From positions 38,343,005 to 38,407,004 of the forward strand of contig LS997567.1 in NCBI GenBank assembly GCA_000469685.2: a DNA stretch of 64,000 bases, read 5' to 3'. Below are positions 1 to 10,078 of this stretch, piece after piece; position 1 is the first letter of the stretch; each line of letters begins with the position of its first letter. This DNA comes from Haemonchus contortus (taxonomy: Eukaryota; Nematoda; Chromadorea; Rhabditida; Trichostrongylidae). The position numbers and the translations under genes were made by a program. The notes under the pieces are model-generated. The model had not been told where the DNA came from, searched no databases, and was given only the letters and a program-made list of their open reading frames with translations.

Positions 1-235
1 TCCGCATTTTAACAGACACGGTCGTACTCATGCGTGTACCCTTGGTTATTGAGGTGAGATGAAGTGTCCAACTATGGAGGGTGTGGTAAGTTCTCTTAAT
101 GTCGCGTCTCGCCACATCCGTTCGCGAGCTTTGAACGGGAGGGTTCGAATTCCTGGTAGAGGATACGATACGGTGACTGAATCACTGCCGTTTACCGTGG
201 GGATTCAGGGAGTACCGCCACCCAACTGACCTGGG
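1..235. repeat. Dispersed MITE-like repeat fragments (window edge)
   Basis: Bases 5-90 match two later stretches (about 17575-17660 and 17800-17880) that share the word GAGGTGAGATGAAGTGTCC or a variant of it. Bases 90-230 resemble the CG-rich MITE best seen at 17871-18172: a CGCCACATCCGTTCG block, then an end carrying GGGAGTACCGCCA. No gene is visible here. The CR1 LINE tail abuts this piece. Confidence 0.5.
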
Positions 236-237
236 CG

Positions 238-1109
238 TGTAATTTAAATCAATACAATTGAAAAAGAAAAACAATACAACACATATGCTAATACAACTGG
301 AAAAACGAAAAACACAACACACGGGAGTACGTAACTATTCTTCTAAAGCAGCTAATTGAATAGTAGAAGATTGACTCAACTTCTGGTATAGCGAACCGGC
401 TCGATTGACAAAAAAGTTAACTCTCACTGAAGTTTTGGGTAAAGACAGCACTAGTTTGAAGAGGGGCCCTCTTGTATTCGACACCGACACTCGAAAAAAG
501 GATTTCCCTATTTTAACCTCCTCTCTCAGGATTTTACGAACCATCGTTAAATCATTCCTCCTCCTCCTCGCCTCCAAGCTAGAAAGTTTGAATATCTTAT
601 TCCTAGTCTCGCTATGTGGAATCGATCGATAATCTATGCCGGCTATCCGCATCATGAGTTTTCTAGTGAGACTGTTCTGTACACCTTCAAGGGCACTTAT
701 AATTCCCTTCTTCGTGGGACAAAAGACAGTAGTACCATATTCTACAATTGGTCTAACAAGTGTTTCAAAGGCATTAAGCATAACTTCGGGGTCTTTTGTG
801 CATAAACTCCTAAAAAGTGTGAGCAGCTGCGCTGTAGCCTTGTTCCTGATTACCCTACAATGTTGAGTGGAGTCAAGTTTCTCATCATAAAGAAAGCCTA
901 AATCCTCAACTTCGGAGACAGCAGCTAACTTCTTGCCCTGGAGATAAAAAGGGCTACGTGGATTGTTCGGACTGATATGAAAAGCTTTTGTTTTACTGCT
1001 ACTAGATAACGGCAAACTCCAGTCAGCCGACCGTTGACTTAGTAAGTTGATTGCATTCTGCATGTTGGACTTTTCAGGGGACGAAGAACCGTTATTGTAT
1101 AATTTTAAA
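238..1109 (-). pseudogene. CR1-like LINE, RT C-terminal part and 3' tail
   Basis: On the minus strand an open frame runs from about 1105 to a stop at 335. It begins just after the RT active-site motif, with the KLYNN block that normally follows FADD, then KTKAF, DLGFLYDEKLDS, LVRPIVEYGTTVFCP and ARRRRNDLTM. These are typical of the thumb and C-terminal part of CR1/Jockey-clade reverse transcriptases. The AT-rich 3' UTR (about 238-334) has two related blocks, AATACAACTGGAAAAACG and AATACAATTGAAAAAG. The upstream half of the domain lies beyond an insertion at 1110-2467. This is a dead copy, not a host gene. Confidence 0.8.
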
Positions 1110-2467
1110 CCAGTTTGGCTATGCACGCTAACGCGCGCAGTATATGTCGACGGCCACTCATCCACGATGGAGTCATTCAGCGGAATGTTGGATAGTCAGA
1201 ATAAGATAGTTCTCTCTAGATTCGAACGCTGAACTGCTGGTAGCATCACGCTCGATATATTTGAGCACAGTTATTAGTGGTTGATCATAGCTCCGTCCAC
1301 CTTAGTGCAAACCCTTTCCACAATAAACTTGGCCACCCTTCTTTTGACTGCTCCGAACCATTTTTTCCGCATTCCAAAAAGTTCTTAAAGAAGATGAATT
1401 TTTGGTCCTAGCCCCGCTTAAATGTGCCAGCTCCGCCCCCTTTGAGAACTTAACTACATTTGTTCCAATTCCTCTTACCACTTTTTTCCCGCGTTCTAGA
1501 ACGTTTCTGAACAGAGTTATGAAATTTGATCCAAGCCACGACCACTTCGTTCTTTTACGCCTTGACACCTTTTTGCCGCATCCCAGAACGTTTCTGAATA
1601 GAGTTATAAATTTTTGATCTAAGCCCTGCCCACTTTGATGCCAGCCCCGCCTACTTTGAAGATTCGGCCACACTTGTTCCATTACCTCTAACCACTTTTT
1701 TCCCGCACTCTAGAACGTTTCTGAACAGAGTTATAAAGTTTTGATCAAAGCCCCGCCTGCTTTGGTGCCAACTCCGCCCACTTTCTGGATTTGACCACAT
1801 TTGTTCTTTTACACCTTGACACCTTTTTGAAGCATCCCAGAACGTCTTTGAATAGAGTCATAAATTTTTGATCTGAGCCCCGCCCACTTTCGGGATTTGA
1901 CCCCATTTGTCCCATTACCTCTAACCACTTTTTTCCGCGTTCTATAACTTTTCCCAACGAAGTTACACTCATTTTTGAAAAAACGCTTTCACTTCAACGC
2001 ACGCCCCGCCCCTCGTGCGCGGGGCTTCGCTATACTTATGCATGCTCAGCACGCATAAAACCTTGCTCACTCTTTTTAATTTATTTCCTGGCCTCGACAC
2101 CTTCGTTAAATCGAGTTATGAATCTCTGTGGAAAATACCGCCCACTGCGAGAACGCTCCCCACCGCCGGTAAGTTTCCTTTATTTTGATTGGTGACCCAT
2201 CCCTCACCTTTGCACATTTCTGCCCGGTGTCTGGAATGTTATGAGACCGAATTAGAAGAATTCGCCCATGACCCCGCCCAATTCCGGCGCATGCTCCGCC
2301 CCTTGGGAGCGGGGCTCACGTGTGCTCTGTTGCAGTTACCCTATGCTCAACTCATTCCAAACTTGACCCGACTTCTTCAGGTGTTTCTTCACGTTATATT
2401 GAATTTCCGTACAAACAAACAAACAAACAGACAGACAGACAGACAGAGCCCTTTATATATCGTAATG
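1110..2467 (+). mobile_element. SINE-like non-autonomous element, copy 1 (long form)
   Basis: This segment splits the LINE reading frame exactly after the codons for FADD. Its ends, CCAGTTTGGCTATGCACGCT and CTTTATATATcGTAAtG, recur at 6212-6957, so both borders are defined by two copies. The centre (about 1330-1960) is a tandem array of imperfect units built on AGAACGTTTCTGAAcagAGTTAT and CCCCGCCCACTTTG. The 3' part ends in an (AAAC)n/(CAGA)n microsatellite at 2411-2447 followed by CTTTATATAT, a tail style seen in RTE-mobilised SINEs. The length difference from copy 2 comes mainly from the internal array. It encodes nothing. Confidence 0.7.
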
Positions 2468-3270
2468 ATCATCTGCAAACATCTTACAAACTACCCCTAG
2501 CGGCTGCAAACCGGCCGGAATGTTACTAGTGTAAATATTGAACAAAATTGGGGATAAGACACTACCTTGAGGTGCACCACTGGGGACAGGCCTCGACGAA
2601 GAGTGGTTACCATTGATCACTACTTGAAAGGATCTTCCTTCCAAATAACTACCTATCAAATTCACAATTCTGGGATGGATACCTAGTTTTCTCAGCTTGA
2701 TTAACAATTTGTTATGTGGGACTCTATCAAATGCCTTTTCGAAATCAAAGTAAATCACGTCCACAGGGCTTCTTCTTTCCAAGGATGAAGTCCAGTCATT
2801 TAAACATTCTAGTAGTTGAGTCTCAGTAGACTTACCCTTAACAAACCCATGCTGCTCCTCAGGAATTAAGGAGTTATCCTCCACATGTTTGACAATCCTT
2901 TTCTTTAGAAACTTCTTAAAAACTATAGCAAAGAGTGAAGTGAGACTAATAGGCCTATAGTTTGCAGGGTCATCACCTGGTGGTTTTTTCCGTATGGGTA
3001 CTGCAAACGAATGCTTCCAACGGAGCGGTACATATGCATACATAAAACTGTAGTTGAAAATCAGCTCTAATGGAAACGAGATATTGTGCGCAACTTTTTG
3101 AATAAACCGAAAAGGGATACCGTCAGGGCTTAGACTAAAGTTTTCCTCCATTTTAGTAAGACCTCCAATATTTCATTCCTAGTAAACCACACCGAGTCGG
3201 GCATAGAAGGGTGTTCGTGCATCCCAGACTGGGCGGTATCTGACAGTGATTCAGTGGATCTGAAAACCTT
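2468..3270 (-). pseudogene. CR1-like LINE, central reverse transcriptase domain
   Basis: The minus-strand frame 3151-2468 carries RT blocks in order: SPDGIPF, KHSFAVPI, NYRPISLTSL, EEQHGFVKGKSTETQL, the first catalytic aspartate in YFDFEKAFDRVPH, GAPQGSVLSPILFNIY and KMFADD. It is cut there by the inserted repeat. A frameshift near 3140 separates it from the upstream piece (EILEVLLK) in the 3151-3351 frame. All three RT blocks that can be read keep their catalytic residues, but the copy is dead because of the frameshift and insertions. Confidence 0.85.
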
Positions 3271-4880
3271 ACCAGGAAAGGATACCAAGTCGCAGTGGCC
3301 ATTCAAGATGAGATGTATACCGGCGTAGGTAGCTCCGAACGCTGATCTCAAATCTAAGTTCCAAATCTGCGAAACGAATCTGGGAACAAAGTTACGGGCC
3401 CCCCTTCCCCAGGTGCCATGCCCCTTTGTTGCTTTTATACGAGAACCAACCCGTGCTTAAACATGAAGAAATGGCGCAGTTGGGAGGCCGACGGACTGGT
3501 GGACGTGACACGGAGGTTCGGATCCTTCATGCGTGCGTTTGTTTTGCTTTTTCATAAAAAATGTTTTGAACTCTTGCAAAACACTTTTGCACATCATACA
3601 CACTACCCACAGTCCTCCCTCATATTTATGGAGCACAAGAAATAGTAATACAGGTATATTGTTTTGTCGGCTCTACAGACCGAACAATGAGGGACGCACA
3701 TAGAACCCTTCTGCTCCCGGCACTCAAGATGTGTCAAGAAAAACAACAGCTCCATACACTTCCAAAAGGGCTATCGTATGACTCGTTAGGCGTAAGCGCT
3801 TTTGGACGAAGTAACACCCCTCTATGGGTAGAAGTGAGCTGGTGCAATTCAGGTGTCAAGTTTATGCAAAAGTACCATCTAAACAATAGGTGAGCATTTC
3901 ATGAACAGATATGATAATCCAACACAAAGTTATTGGAGCAGAAAAGCTTCCCACAATGTGAGCAATGCATGGAAGAAAGTTCACCCCACCCGTAACTCTC
4001 TCACGATTACCGTCTAGTTGAGGATATCCCAAATTCCCCCAGGACCCTATCCAGGTACCCTGATGCAAACCATGAGTAAGAAAGAAACTTTTTGAATCTC
4101 GGTGCGCTAAACACAACACTAGTGAGACAATGCGAATAATGGAGTTGCGGTTGCTAACGTGGAAGTCCGGATCATGAACAATTACGGAAGAGCCAGTACA
4201 GATGAATATGGCTTTAAGTAGTAAGAAAAGTATACATCGAGAGGCGCAAGCACTTCCACTCCATGCCAATTGGCAAAGCAACCTGAATAGTCTCATGGTC
4301 TCTTAACGAGCTCCATGAGTAGAGGACAAGTAGGGTTGAAGCCAAACCTCTTGATGCAACGCTTGATCTAACCCTATTAAGCATAAGTTCCTTGCTCATC
4401 ATGTGAGTTGTATTGACCCTGACTTTAGATGCCGGGAGCAGAAGGGTTCTATGTGCGTCCCCCATTGTTCGGTCTGTGGAGCCGACAAAAAAATATACTT
4501 GTATTACTATTTCTTGTGTTCCATAAATATGAGGGAGGACTGTGGGTAGTGTATATGATGTGTAAAAGTGGTTTGCAAGAGTTCAAAACATTTTTTATGA
4601 AAAGCAAAACAAGCGCACGCATGGAGGATCCGAACCTCCGTGTCACGTCCACCAGTCCGTCGGCCTCCCAACTGCGCCATTTCTTCATGTTTAAGCACGG
4701 GTTGGTTCTCGTATAAAAGCAAAAAAGGGGCATGGCACCTGGGGAAGGGGGGCCCGTAACTTTGTTCCCAGATTCGTTTCGCAGATTTGGGACTTAGATT
4801 TGAGATCAGCGTTCGGAGCTACCTACGCCGTTATACATCTCATCTTGAATGGCCACTGCGACTTGGTATCCTTTCCTGGT
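3271..4880. repeat. 1.6 kb palindrome inside the LINE (arms about 450 bp)
   Basis: Arm 3271-3722 is the near-perfect reverse complement of 4430-4880, around a 0.7 kb centre of no recognised content. The outer part of each arm is LINE sequence, so the LINE flank itself is duplicated in inverted form. The inner part carries a tRNA-like segment. The arms read open in several frames only because they mirror each other. It could be a foldback transposon or an inverted duplication made during LINE integration (twin priming or template switching). Confidence 0.75.
3463..3535 (+). other. tRNA-like pol III promoter segment (SINE head), mirrored at about 4615-4690
   Basis: TGGCGCAGTTGGGAGG fits the tRNA A box, and GGTTCGGATCC, about 40 nt downstream, fits the B box with one change. 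The flanking CATGAAG and CTTCATG are complementary, but a full cloverleaf with a separate T stem does not form cleanly. It is therefore a tRNA-derived SINE head rather than a working tRNA gene. A reverse-complement copy lies in the other palindrome arm. Confidence 0.45.
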
Positions 4881-5695
4881 TAGCAAAATGGTTAGCCAAA
4901 ATTTCAGAGTTTGAGCAGTCACTAAAGGAACGTCTGCCATCAGCGCCTACAAGCGAGATGATACCAGCGACTTTTCTGAGCTTGGACTTGATCAAACTAT
5001 AGAATAGAGCAGGCTTCTTCGACTCAATAACCTTCCTTTCTACAGAGGCACTGTATTTAGCTTATTTTTTCACAGAAATTTCATTGGCAGATGAAATTTC
5101 CTGAAAATTGGCCTGTGAAGGGCGCAGCTTAGCCTTAAGCCAAGCTTTAGTCCTAGCAGAAGAAAGTCGCTTCAGATAATGTGGCATCTTGCCTGAGCTA
5201 GACTTTTGCGAAAACGGAACATGTGAGTAGATGGCTCGCTTCAGAACAAAAAGAAAAAGCTCGTACATTTGATTGGCTGAAATTAGACGGCCCAGTGACC
5301 CCAGCCAGTCTACATCTTCTAAGAATCTATTAATGGCATGAAAATTAGCCCGATTGTAATCACGAAAAAAAATCTTATCCTCCTGTGGCTGAGGCACACA
5401 TACTTTGAACTCAATGCAACAGTGGTCACTTGTACCAATCGGAGGACCTATGACTACATCTTTTACCAAGGAATGATTATTGGACAGCACTAAATCAAGG
5501 ACGTGCTAAAGCCTAGTAGTTTGGGTCACAAATTGAGAAATACCACGGGAACTGAGAAATTCTAAAAAGGATTTGCTGGGTTTCATCTCTGCAGTGGAAG
5601 AATCAGTCCAATCGATATCAGGATAGTCGAAATCTCCAACGATAACGCAGGGTTGGTCACGGCTACTATTAGGTTGTAAGGAAAGTTCTGGCCGT
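4881..5695 (-). pseudogene. CR1-like LINE, endonuclease domain
   Basis: Minus-strand reading from 5695 shows the APE-type endonuclease block PCVIVGDFDYPDIDW, then DLVLSNNHSLV and the catalytic-histidine block PIGTSDHC, followed by FFRDYNRANFHAIN and the linker towards RT. In-frame stops interrupt it near 5510. With the pieces at 2468-3270, 238-1109 and 6958-7404 it forms one old LINE copy running right to left. Confidence 0.8.
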
Positions 5696-5696
5696 T

Positions 5697-6090
5697 TCGT
5701 CAGCTACTTTTCAAAAAGTTATAACTCATCCCAAAGTGAACATTTTTATTCGTAGTAAGCCCCATTCGATTCTATACATGTTTGCCAACGTGATTCAAGT
5801 CTGTCTATTCCATTCTTATAAGAGTTCGGAGATCAGGATTCCAAAAACTCGAGAAAGGCAGCTTTCACGTCGCCTTGATTTTTGAATGCTCGTTCCTTTA
5901 GGAAGCTGTCCAGATGTTTGAATAAATGGTATTCAGTTGGTGACAGGTCTGGTGAGTAAGGTGGATGAGGGAGAGCATCGATTCACAGCTCTTTCAAGTT
6001 CTGGAAGATCATTCGAGATAGATCACGGTAAAAACGGCAAGGAAAAACAACCTTCATCAATCTTGCCCTACCATCCATGGGTCTCCCGAG
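5697..6090 (-). mobile_element. Mariner transposase C-terminal fragment
   Basis: Minus-strand translation gives SRMIFQNLKEL, then HPPYSPDLSPTEYHLFKHL, FLKERAFKNQGDVKAAFLEF and, after a stop, DRLESRWQTCIESNGAYY. This is the order seen in mariner transposases of the DD34D group. The third catalytic aspartate (SPD) is kept. There are stops and a frameshift before the PPYSPD block. The N-terminal half and one terminal repeat are missing. Confidence 0.75.
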
Positions 6091-6211
6091 GCGATAAAAG
6101 GCCTGTGGGCTACATTCAATTGAAAGGAAATCAAGAACGTTCCGCAAATAGTTCCCGTCATTGGTCCCTCTTGAGACAGCACTAGGGTGGGATAATTCGG
6201 CATATTAGAGA

Positions 6212-6957
6212 CCAGTTTGGCTATGCACGCTAGCGCACGCACTATATGTCGACGGCCACTTATCCACGATGGAGTCATTCAGCGGAATGTTGGATAATCA
6301 GAATAAGATAATTCTCTCTAGATTCGAACGCTGAACTGCTGATAGCATCACGCTCGATATATTTGAGCAGAGTTATTAGTGGTTGATCATAGCTCTGTCC
6401 ACCTTAGTGCAAACCCTTCCCGTAATAAACTTGATACCTTTTTGCTGCATTTTAGAACGTTTCCGAACGAAGTTACAGTCATTTTTAAAAAAGTAGCTTT
6501 CAACTTAACGCACGCCCCGCCTACTGTGGGCGGGGCTTCGCTGAGCTTACGCATGCCCAACACGCATGAGGCCTTGCCCACTCTTTTCACATTTTTTCTG
6601 GCCCCGACGCCTTCCTTGAATCGAGTTATGAATCTCTGTGGAAAGTACGCCCACTGCGAGAACGCTTCGCTCACCGCCCGTAAGTTTCCTCTATTTTGGT
6701 TCTTGACCCATCCCTCACCTTTGCACATTTTTTCCCGGCGTCTGGATTGTTATGAGAGCGAGTTAGAAGAATTTGTCCATTGCCCCGCCCAATTCCGGCG
6801 GAGCTCCGCTGAGCTCACATGTGCTCTGTTGGTCTTGCCCTATGCTCGACCCATTCCAAAGTTGACCCGACCTCTCCAGGTGATCCTTCAGGTAGTATCG
6901 AATTTCGTGACAGACAGACAAACAGACAGACGCGAGCGCTTTATATATAGTAAGGAT
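6212..6957 (+). mobile_element. SINE-like non-autonomous element, copy 2 (short form)
   Basis: It begins CCAGTTTGGCTATGCACGCT and ends GCGCTTTATATATAGTAAGG, the same borders as the copy at 1110-2467. It lacks most of the internal tandem array and is 746 bp long. It interrupts the ERLRSVVI block of a CR1 ORF1 on the minus strand. The last 60 bases carry short CAGA repeats. The 227 bp between the mariner piece and this copy (about 6091-6211) holds nothing I can name. Confidence 0.7.
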
Positions 6958-7404
6958 AACTACGGAGCGTAGGCGTTCCTTTTCCTCAATAAGATGAGAC
7001 AAATCAGCTTTCTCAATGGCGTTTCCTACAGCAGTGGAAGGATTTACACTCTTGAGATTTCCGTCAGAATTAACATTATTCGTTGAAAGCAATATCGAAG
7101 CGCCTACACCCGAAGACTGTACCATGTTAGCGAAATCACATTTCAGATTGCTTACTTCACCTTCAGGTTCTTTGTATCGACCGATCACTGCATCCATTTG
7201 ATCCGCATAGTCGAGCACATAATTGAAGAGGGTCATTACATAAACCGGGATAGAATCGTCATCTTTCAACTGCCTGATCGCATTCCTAATCCGCGAATCC
7301 ATATTGATCGGCAAAAGCTCGATCCTGTTCCTTTTAGCCCCCTGAACGACAGAGCACGGGGAATCGTTACTAACCATGACGATCACGAGATGAGCAGCGT
7401 TCAA
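6958..7404 (-). pseudogene. CR1-like LINE, ORF1 fragment
   Basis: The minus-strand frame from 7404 gives about 145 residues ending HLIEEKERLRSVVI, where the SINE-like element cuts in. A leucine/charge pattern (SRIRNAIRQLKDD, DQMDAVIGRYKE) leads into IEEKERLRSVV, which I associate with CR1-type ORF1 proteins of nematodes. It lies 5' of the endonuclease piece in the same orientation and is probably the front of the same LINE copy. Confidence 0.6.
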
Positions 7405-7789
7405 TTCGATTTCTAGCAGATCAAATCAAATCAATAGCCGCTCTCTCGACGCCGTATTGATTGAAACTAAATAAATCTGATGTGGTGGCTTTAGAAACTT
7501 TTACAAGTCAGATGAGAAGCGTAGAAGACACGTCGTCCGGGACGCACAGTTAATGGAGTAGATTAGACGGTTCCCAAAAATTTAGAGCGGTGAAGCACTT
7601 GGGAACGTTCTCTCTTTCGTTGCCATTTGAAAAATCATTTTGCAAAAAATACAATTTTTGGAGGTAGGTGATTGTATATTGGCCAACCACCGCAGATCAT
7701 TGTATGGGCCGCATGTGAAACTACGATTCTGAATCTGATAGTGCACGCTTAAGACGGGATTAATTGACTTTCATCTCCCCATTTTCCAC
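7405..7789. other. No gene seen
   Basis: About 385 bases between the LINE and the RTE element. I see no ORF of note, RNA gene or repeat that recurs in the window. Confidence 0.5.
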
Positions 7790-9056
7790 CTCATCGTCCA
7801 TTTTTCATCCTAACCTGGGTCACCTACGGATCTCCTTCACTGAGGGTTCTCTCTCACTGAAGGATCCCAGCTGGTTAGCGACGAGGCTACGTAGGGCATA
7901 CCCAGGTAGATTAGGAAGTTAATCGCCGACCAAAAGTCACCGGTACTTGCCCAGAGACGCAGGTGGATTCAGGGGATGGACTCCTCGATTCTGCTGTGCT
8001 GGGTCGATATACCCTCTGTTCCTCGCAGGCGATCCACGCATACGTGTGTGGAGAGTCTGTGGGTGCAGTTGGTATCCCGCCCATCGACTCGGCCGAAAGC
8101 TTGCATTCGAGTGACGAACAAGTCACACTGGGAAGTATCTGGGAGGCGATCCGGGCCGCCTCCAAAAACAAAACCCTTGTCCGCTTCGGGATAGCCTGGC
8201 AAGCCCCCGGAGTCAGTAGCCCCCACGTCAGAGCCTGGCAAGCTGCACGTTGGGTATCTTCACGCCAAAAACAGTAATAGAAATGGGCCTCATTCCCCTG
8301 AACCTGAGGGAGCCCCCAATACGGCAGCGTTGGGTAGGACCACTCGGGAGAGGCTGCTAAAATCTCAGGGCCAAAACAGGCTGCCCAAAAGGAGAAGGAC
8401 TAAGATGGCGATCTGTACTTTCAACGCACGGACGCTTGCATCGGAAGCGTGTATAGAAGACCTGATGATGCAAGCTAGGAAGATCAAGTACGACGTCATC
8501 GGACTGACCGAGACGAGAAGGCATCGCCCGCTGCACGCTGTATTTGAGACTGGAGAAGAACTGTTCCTTGGGACATGCGACAGTAGAGGCGTCGGCGGCG
8601 TAGGTGTCCTCGCAACACGCACTTGGCCATGAACATCGATTCGTACGAAAGCTTAACAACCCGAATCGGACGTTTGCGATTAAGAAATGTGGCTCAATCC
8701 CAGCTCTAAACATCTTCGTTGCTTACGCGCCAACATCGAGCTACGAAGAAGAGGAGTTGGAAGCGTTTTATATGGATCTGGAGAGGCTCTACAGAGAAGA
8801 CCACACTTTCTACAAGGTCATCGTCGGTGATTTCAACGCCAAGATCGGCCCCAGAAGAACGGCTGAAGAGCTTCACATCGGGACTCACGGAGTGGAATGG
8901 AATGAGCAGGGTGAAAGGCTGACCGAGTTTATCACAGTTTATCATGACGACCCATACCATCCATGGTAACTCGCAGTTCCAGAAGCCCTCTCATTTAAGA
9001 TGGACATGGGAGTCACCTAGAGGACAGTTCCATAATGAAATAGACCACATCATCTT
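7790..9056 (+). pseudogene. RTE-type retrotransposon, 5' region and endonuclease
   Basis: An ORF at 7963-8277 (104 residues) precedes the endonuclease and may be RTE leader coding. The endonuclease starts near 8405 (MAICTFNARTLASE; KYDVIGLTETRRHR), shifts frame near 8630, continues with FVAYAPTSSYEEEE and VIVGDFNAKIGP, shifts again near 8940 and reaches NEIDHII at 9056. These are the RTE-clade APE endonuclease blocks (ETR catalytic Glu, GDFN, DHI). The insertion at 9057-10078 splits the domain just before the catalytic SDH-type block, here TGSDHRLLRARF at 10141-10176. The copy is inactive because of the two frameshifts. Confidence 0.85.
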
Positions 9057-10078
9057 GGGTGTGCGAACGAATTTTCGATCGCACCTAATAAAGCTCACCT
9101 CGCACCTACGCGCGAAGTGACCTCAATGAGGTGCGAAGACTACGCTATAATTATGCTGCCCACACTCGCTACTAATCGAGTTAAAACTTCTTAACTAAAG
9201 AGGATAATGACAGTTTAAAGAATGGAGTTTCTCTTTAAAAAATGAGTTTTGTGGAAGGAAAAATTCCAATATTAATTTGAACGGGTTTGAAGGTTTTATT
9301 TACACGCAAAATAAATAAGTTCAATATATTTCATTTCAAGCTCCTGGAAAATGGCTAAAACAATTTCAACAGACAGAACAGCAGAGGTCATTGAACGCCC
9401 TACGGGTCACCATGCTGGCCATTTCACAGTTTTTACAGCATTTATCAAGTTTTCAGGCTAAATTCAACAACTTGAGGAGAGGTCATCGGGGACTATTTAA
9501 CTAGTTGGGTGAGTGCTTCAACTACCACTGCTTACTTTATAAGACATTTATAAGACATAAGACACAGAAAGGTGTGGTATTTCGAAAAGTTTCCTCCTAT
9601 TCCGACCGTATGTAATATTTTACATTTTCCTAGGTTTGATGAACTTCGACAGCAAAGACAAGCATCCAGGGAATACAAGAATTCTGTATAAAGATGTCCA
9701 GATTCGTAACAAACAAAACTATCTTAGTTTTTTTACTTATAAATTCTTATTACTATTGAATTGAACCGTTTTCTCCCGTATCGCACATCCTTTATTCACA
9801 AAAATATATTGAATTTATTTATTATGCGTGTAAATAAAACTCTCAAAACCGTTGAAATTGATATTGGAACTTTTTCTTTGAATAAAAGAACCTTTTCCAA
9901 GAGAATCTCCATTTTTTCAAACTGTCATTATCGTCCTTAAATGAGAAGTTTTAACTCGATTAGTAGCGAGTGCGGGCAGCGTAACTACAGTGGAGTCTTC
10001 GCACCTAATTAAGGTCACTTCGCGCTTAGGTGCGAGGCAGGCTTGATTAGGTGCGATCGAAAATTCGTTCCCGTACCC
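9057..10078. mobile_element. MULE-like MITE with 278 bp terminal inverted repeats
   Basis: The termini GGGT..CGAACGAATTTTCG and its complement at the right end extend into arms 9057-9333 and 9800-10078 that match almost throughout. The nine bases CATCATCTT occur on both sides (9048-9056 and 10079-10087). Removing the element plus one copy restores the RTE reading frame across DHII/NRRF, so the borders are exact. Long terminal repeats with a 9 bp target duplication are the signature of Mutator-like elements. The 466 bp centre has no transposase ORF, so it is non-autonomous. Confidence 0.85.
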
